Assembly (NCBI RefSeq): GCF_049898325.1
Contig: NZ_JAFCXL010000002.1
Location: forward strand, 186,001-250,000
Reading direction: 5' to 3'
From: JAFCUW01 sp049898325
Lineage (GTDB): Bacteria; Pseudomonadota; Gammaproteobacteria; Burkholderiales; Burkholderiaceae_D
DNA: 64,000 nucleotides
Position numbers and translations under genes: made by a program
Shown here: positions 60,499 to 64,000 of the stretch, one piece after another
How the letters are laid out: each line of letters begins with the position of its first letter
Position numbering within the stretch: position 1 is the first letter of the stretch
Notes under the pieces: model-generated
Databases searched by the model: none
Told to the model about the DNA's origin: nothing
The model's input: only the letters and a program-made list of their open reading frames with translations

Positions 60499-61062
60499 AT
60501 GAACAAAGCATTCGTCAAAGAGTCCGACGACGACGACGAGGAAGCGCTGCTGCTGGCGCGCGCGATCCCCGCCGGCGCCAAGAACTACATCACCCCGGCC
60601 GGCTACCAGCGCATCAAGGATGAGCTGCTGCAGTTGATCGACGTCGACCGCCCCGAGGTGGTCAAGGTGGTGCACTGGGCCGCCTCGAACGGCGACCGCT
60701 CGGAAAATGGCGACTATATTTACGGCAAGCGCCGCTTGCGCCAGATCGATGGCCGCATCCGCTTCCTCACCAAGCGCATGGACGCCGCCGAAGTGGTGGA
60801 CCCGTCGGCCCAGCACGGCAACGACCAGATTTATTTCGGCGCCACCGTGCTGTACCAGAACGGCGCGGGCGAGCAGCACACCGTCACCATCGTCGGCATC
60901 GACGAACTCGATCCCTTGAAGGGCAAGATCAGCTGGGTCTCGCCGGTGGCGCGGGCGCTGACCAAGGCCCGCGAAGGCGACCTGGTCACCCTGCAAACGC
61001 CGCTCGGCGCGGACGAACTGGAAATCCTCGAAGTGCGCTACCCGGCCCCGCCGCCGGCGTAA
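60499..61062 (+). CDS. greB: Transcription elongation factor GreB
   Basis: GreB rescues backtracked RNA polymerase by stimulating transcript cleavage. The 187 residues include the N-terminal coiled coil (ITPAGYQRIKDELLQLIDVD) with the catalytic acidic tip. The GreB-type SNGDRSENGDYIYGKRRLRQ and DGRIRFLTKRMDAAEVVDP follow, then an FKBP-like C-terminal domain (KGKISWVSPVARALTKAREG). The basic patch between the domains supports GreB over GreA. About 30 acidic residues precede the usual start. It converges on the DUF2726 gene. Confidence 0.95.
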   Translation: MNKAFVKESDDDDEEALLLARAIPAGAKNYITPAGYQRIKDELLQLIDVDRPEVVKVVHWAASNGDRSENGDYIYGKRRLRQIDGRIRFLTKRMDAAEVVDPSAQHGNDQIYFGATVLYQNGAGEQHTVTIVGIDELDPLKGKISWVSPVARALTKAREGDLVTLQTPLGADELEILEVRYPAPPPA

Positions 61063-61071
61063 CATCGCTGG

Positions 61072-61653
61072 CTAAGGTTTGCTGGCGCTGCCCGTCGACT
61101 TGCCCCACAGTTCGCCGCGCACGCTGGTGCCGGGCGTTTTGAGCACAGGCAAGGCGGCCCTGGCCCCGCCCGGCGGCGCCGGCGGCACGACCAGGGTGGC
61201 GAGAATTTCAGCGCGGTTCGGCTTGGTTTTCGACTGCCAGCGTACCGTCCGGTAGCCGGCCTGCTGCAGCATGGCATCGCGCCGCGCATCCCTGACGCTG
61301 TCATGGGTGCGATCGTCGAGTTCAATGATGGCGACGATCTGGCCATTGTAGCGGCGCTGCGCCACGTAATCGATAATTTTCTGATTGAACATATTGCGCG
61401 CCTTCCACCAGGCGCGGTTGTTGCCTTGGCGCGCGACCAGCGGATCGAGCAGGGCACCCATCGCCACCTGGGCGTGAAAACGGTATTCCGGCACGGCCGA
61501 CTCGAGGCGGGCAAGAAACTCGGCCTCGTTGGCGCTCATGAACGGGCGCGCCTTGAAGGCGGGCGCCGCACCGCCACCGCGCTTGCCCAGCAAGGGAAGC
61601 AGGAAGGCCACGACCAGCGTGGCGACGATGATCAATAGCACGGTTGCATCCAT
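61072..61653 (-). CDS. DUF2726 domain-containing membrane-anchored protein
   Basis: A 193-residue protein with an N-terminal TM anchor (VLLIIVATLVVAFLLPLLG) and a DUF2726-like nuclease-fold region. That region includes FLARLESAVPEYRFHAQVAM, KIIDYVAQRRYNGQIVAIIE and LDDRTHDSVRDARRDAMLQQ. The D-x-H and following Arg residues resemble restriction-endonuclease-like cores, but activity is unproven. The start at 61653 (MDATVLL) is preferred over an earlier in-frame ATG. Function unknown. Confidence 0.82.
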   Translation of the reverse strand: MDATVLLIIVATLVVAFLLPLLGKRGGGAAPAFKARPFMSANEAEFLARLESAVPEYRFHAQVAMGALLDPLVARQGNNRAWWKARNMFNQKIIDYVAQRRYNGQIVAIIELDDRTHDSVRDARRDAMLQQAGYRTVRWQSKTKPNRAEILATLVVPPAPPGGARAALPVLKTPGTSVRGELWGKSTGSASKP

Positions 61654-61685
61654 GGTGTTCTCGGTTGACGGTGTCGGGTGCTGCA

Positions 61686-61713
61686 AGTATATGGATATTT
61701 TTCCGTGTGGAAA
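61686..61713 (-). promoter_or_regulatory. Candidate promoter of the DUF2726 gene
   Basis: Minus-strand TTTCCA and TATACT are separated by 16 bases, 33 bp upstream of the DUF2726 start. The -10 matches five of six consensus positions, the -35 four of six. Confidence 0.35.
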
Positions 61714-61824
61714 CTATTCAATTGTCACAATCGTGGCGTATTTGCACCAGCATCGGCCTGTATCAAGCCCCTTCGATAACAGGCAGATAACATGGCCAGC
61801 CCTATCGCAACGAGGAGAATGGCA

Positions 61825-61917
61825 ATGATGAACTTTTTGGCAAGTCTGGCGGTGCAAGTGAATGGCTTCGATGATTTTTTGCGCTGGCTGATCGCCCTGT
61901 TGAAATGGCTGAAATAA
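61825..61917 (+). CDS. Predicted 30-residue amphipathic small protein
   Basis: An ATG at 61825 follows a strong GAGGAG (61812-61817) at 7-base spacing and opens a 30-codon frame ending in TAA. The product starts MMNFLASLAVQVNGF and ends RWLIALLKWLK. It is rich in Leu, Trp and Phe with Lys/Arg at the C-terminus, so a single amphipathic or membrane-inserting helix is likely. The same frame could start at 61792 (41 residues) or 61819. The ribosome-binding site is the main evidence. It resembles type I toxin or membrane peptides in style, but no family match is claimed. Confidence 0.5.
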   Translation: MMNFLASLAVQVNGFDDFLRWLIALLKWLK

Positions 61918-61971
61918 GCGCTGGCGCCGGCGCTGGTAAGATGGGCCACTTTGCTGTCCTTGCGTCGTTCC

Positions 61972-62571
61972 ATGAATCCTGCCGATCTCATCGCCGCCCT
62001 GCGCCACGCCACCAGTGCCCAGCACGCCATCCTCGATAGCGGATTGCCGCTGGCGCAGCCTGATGCGGGCCTGGCCGCCTACGTCGCCCACCTGCGCATG
62101 CTGGCGCGCTGGCTGGGCCCCATCAACGCCTGGCTGGGCCAGTTCAGCGACGGCCCGCAAGGGCCGGGGGCGCCACCGCCGCTGGACCGGCTCGCTGGCA
62201 TCATCGCCGACCTGGCGGCGGCGGGGGAGCCGGCGCCCCCGCCGGACCTGCACGCCGCCTGGCCGGCCCATGCCAGCCCCGCCTATCGCTGGGGCGTTGC
62301 CTACGTGGTGGAGGGCTCGCAACTCGGTGGGGCGGTGCTCTATCAGCGCCTGGCCGAGCGCCTCGCGCCCCATCCGCTGGCCTACCTGAAGCCGCCTGCC
62401 GACGGCCCCGGCCCCCGTTGGCGCGCCGTCATGGCAGCGCTGCGCGCGCAGGTGCGCACCGACGCCGAGCTGGCCGACGCCTGCGATGGTGCATGCGCGG
62501 CGTTTGCCCGCGTCCTGGCACTGGGCGGCACGGTCCCCGCCGTCGTGGAGGCGCAAGCGAGATTGCCATAG
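61972..62571 (+). CDS. Biliverdin-producing heme oxygenase family protein
   Basis: A 199-residue helical protein. The N-terminus LIAALRHATSAQHAILDSGL carries the proximal heme-ligand His of bacterial heme oxygenases. The distal helix region is YVVEGSQLGGAVLYQRL, matching the conserved GSxLGG motif. It would cleave heme to biliverdin, iron and CO, for iron recovery or as a bacteriophytochrome chromophore source. No phytochrome gene is adjacent here. The ATG at 61972 is chosen over an upstream one because homology begins there. Confidence 0.85.
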   Translation: MNPADLIAALRHATSAQHAILDSGLPLAQPDAGLAAYVAHLRMLARWLGPINAWLGQFSDGPQGPGAPPPLDRLAGIIADLAAAGEPAPPPDLHAAWPAHASPAYRWGVAYVVEGSQLGGAVLYQRLAERLAPHPLAYLKPPADGPGPRWRAVMAALRAQVRTDAELADACDGACAAFARVLALGGTVPAVVEAQARLP

Positions 62572-62635
62572 AGAAATGGCTGCTTGCGTGCGAGGGTGCG
62601 ACAATGCCCGTTTATAGACAACGGTAGACACGCCC

Positions 62636-62878
62636 ATGAAAAAATTCCTCTGCGCCGTCGCGCTCGTCCTCGGCAGCATCGGCGCCGCCCAGGCCCAGGT
62701 GTATTTCGATTCCGGCAGCGCGCGCCCGAACAATCCGCCCGCGGTGCGCCATGATGGCGAGCGCCAGCACCGCGCCCACCCCCCGGTACGGGCGCGCCAG
62801 AAGCTGGTGCGCTGCCGCGATGGCGCGCGGCGGGTGGCACGCATGTGCCGTGGCCACGGTGGGGTTGCTCGACGTTAA
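62636..62878 (+). CDS. Small secreted protein of unknown function
   Basis: An 80-residue product with a clear Sec signal peptide (MKKFLCAVALVLGSIGAAQA, cleavage after residue 20). The mature part is about 60 residues, Arg/His-rich, with two cysteines (KLVRCRDGARR and ARMCRGHGG) that could form a disulphide. The CRDG-to-CRxHGG pattern resembles conserved hypothetical periplasmic proteins of related bacteria. Function unknown. Confidence 0.68.
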   Translation: MKKFLCAVALVLGSIGAAQAQVYFDSGSARPNNPPAVRHDGERQHRAHPPVRARQKLVRCRDGARRVARMCRGHGGVARR

Positions 62879-62937
62879 GATTGTGAAGGATTGGCGGGCG
62901 GGCCTGCGTGGCCCAGCCCGCTTGCGCGAGGGGCCGC

Positions 62938-63999
62938 TCAGGCCCGTTCGCGCTCGACCCGGTTCACGCCGGCCACCTGGCGCAGGTTGCGGATCAGGTG
63001 CGCGAGGTGGACCCGGTCCTTGACCTGAATGGTAAAGCGCAGCTGCGTCATGACGTGTTCCGCGTCCTCGTCCATGCCGACGTAGGTGATGTTGGCGTCG
63101 GCCTCGCCGATGTCGGCTGCGACGCGGGCCAGGATGCCTTTTTCGTTGTTGATCAACAAGCGAATACGGCAATCGAAACGGCGGTTCAACTCGGCGCCCC
63201 ATTGCACGGCGATCCAGCGCTCCGGCTCTTTCAGGCGCAGGCGCTTGGCCGACGAGCAGTCGCTCGTGTGCACGACCAGGCCCTGGTCGCGCCGCAATTG
63301 CCCGGTGATCTGGTCACCGGGAATCGGCAGGCAGCACGGCGCCAGTTGCACCGACACGCCTTCGCTGCCGTAGATGGTAACGGGGTCGAGTTCGCCCGGC
63401 GTCAAGGGATGGCTCGAGGGCAGGGCGCCCGAGTCATCGTCGACCAGGCCGAAGATGTGGCGCGCCACCAGCGCGGCCATGCGCTTGCCGATGCCGATTT
63501 CCGCGTACAGCTCGTCCATGGAACGGGCCGATGATTCGTTGAGCAGTTTTTCGATCGTCGCCGCCGGCAGATCGGGGTTGACGTTGAGCGCGCGCAGGGC
63601 CTGGGCCAGCAGTTCCTGCCCCAGATCGACGGATTCATTCAGGTTTACCGTGCGCAGGTGATGGCGGATTGCCGAGCGTGCCTTGCCGGTACGCACGAAC
63701 GACAGCCAGGTGGGGCTGGGCCGCGATGTCGCGTCCGTGACGATTTCCACGATGTCGCCGTTGCGCAATTCCGTGCGCAGGTGCTGCGCCTCGTTGTTGA
63801 TCTTGACGGCCACCGTGTGATCGCCAATGCCGGTGTGGATCGAATAGGCGAAATCGAGCGCCGTGGCGCCCCGCGGCAGGGCGATGATTTTCGATTTCGG
63901 CGTGAACACGTACACCGAGTCGGGAAACAGGTCGACCTTGACGTGTTCGAGGAATTCGGCCGAGTCGCCCGTCTGCTGCTGGATGTCGAGCAGCGACTG
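62938..63999 (-). CDS. spoT: Bifunctional (p)ppGpp synthase/hydrolase SpoT (C-terminal part; start outside window)
   Basis: The regulatory half of a RelA/SpoT protein. The frame is open to the window edge at 63999. A TGS domain (VYVFTPKSKIIALPRGATAL, then FAYSIHTGIGDHTVAVKI) is followed by a helical region, a conserved Cys/His segment (LAPCCLPIPGDQITG) and a C-terminal ACT domain (LINNEKGILARVAADIGEAD, then VKDRVHLAHLIRNLRQVAG). The ACT ending is closer to SpoT than RelA. The hydrolase and synthetase domains lie beyond the edge, so which activities it retains cannot be judged. Confidence 0.85.
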   Translation of the reverse strand, partial: QSLLDIQQQTGDSAEFLEHVKVDLFPDSVYVFTPKSKIIALPRGATALDFAYSIHTGIGDHTVAVKINNEAQHLRTELRNGDIVEIVTDATSRPSPTWLSFVRTGKARSAIRHHLRTVNLNESVDLGQELLAQALRALNVNPDLPAATIEKLLNESSARSMDELYAEIGIGKRMAALVARHIFGLVDDDSGALPSSHPLTPGELDPVTIYGSEGVSVQLAPCCLPIPGDQITGQLRRDQGLVVHTSDCSSAKRLRLKEPERWIAVQWGAELNRRFDCRIRLLINNEKGILARVAADIGEADANITYVGMDEDAEHVMTQLRFTIQVKDRVHLAHLIRNLRQVAGVNRVERERA

Positions 64000-64000
64000 C

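Overview
The window is a dense, GC-rich stretch of bacterial chromosome. I infer a motile betaproteobacterium of the Burkholderiales, most likely Oxalobacteraceae (the Massilia / Janthinobacterium / Duganella group). The reasons are the gene content and order of the flagellar blocks, the pairing with assimilatory nitrate genes, and overall protein similarity. No database search was possible, so the genus is an inference.

Layout. 1-9.8 kb: end of an flg operon (flgD partial, flgE-F-G-H-I-J, then flgK-L behind its own sigma-28-type promoter), closed by an intrinsic terminator. 9.9-11.2 kb: flavodoxin and SagB-type nitroreductase pair. 11.2-15.2 kb, minus strand: a YIP1 membrane protein plus MacA/MacB-type ABC efflux operon. 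15.3-27.1 kb, minus strand: fliLMNOPQR and fliFGHIJK, with a 162-bp nested palindromic element wedged between fliJ and fliK; fliE is divergent from fliF. 27.7-35.8 kb, minus strand: a nitrate assimilation operon (transporter, nirB, nirD, FAD reductase, nitrate reductase). Its leader shows a sigma-54-type promoter, a dual hexaloop ANTAR-type antiterminator and an intrinsic terminator. 36.3-42.8 kb, plus strand: an eight-gene accessory operon (acyl carrier protein, KAS III, two SDRs, two left-handed beta-helix acyltransferases, a Rieske oxygenase, an FkbM methyltransferase). 42.8-48.0 kb, minus strand: a DegT-type sugar aminotransferase and two paralogous TPR/SPINDLY glycosyltransferases. 48.1-56 kb, minus strand: nasT (ANTAR regulator), ycgR, an FlhB-tail homologue, a second FliK-like gene, fliT, fliS, fliD, flaG and fliC. 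56.2-60.4 kb, minus strand: a diguanylate cyclase, a LuxR-type response regulator, its histidine kinase and a membrane protein. 60.5-64 kb: greB, a DUF2726 protein, a predicted 30-residue peptide, a heme oxygenase, a small secreted protein and the 3' part of spoT.

How it fits together. The two flagellar blocks encode the basal body, export apparatus, hook, junction proteins, cap, chaperones and filament. Promoter-like sequences suggest a tiered hierarchy: sigma-54-like sites before fliL and fliE, and sigma-28-like sites before flgK and fliC. The accessory genes between the blocks look like a pathway that builds an amino sugar, N-acylates it with an ACP-borne acyl group, O-methylates it and transfers it to protein. 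Flagellin is the obvious acceptor because the genes sit between flagellar loci. The nitrate operon leader has the RNA elements expected for control by an ANTAR protein, and an ANTAR protein of the NasT type is encoded 12 kb away at the apparent tail of the fliD operon. No NasS partner is seen in the window.
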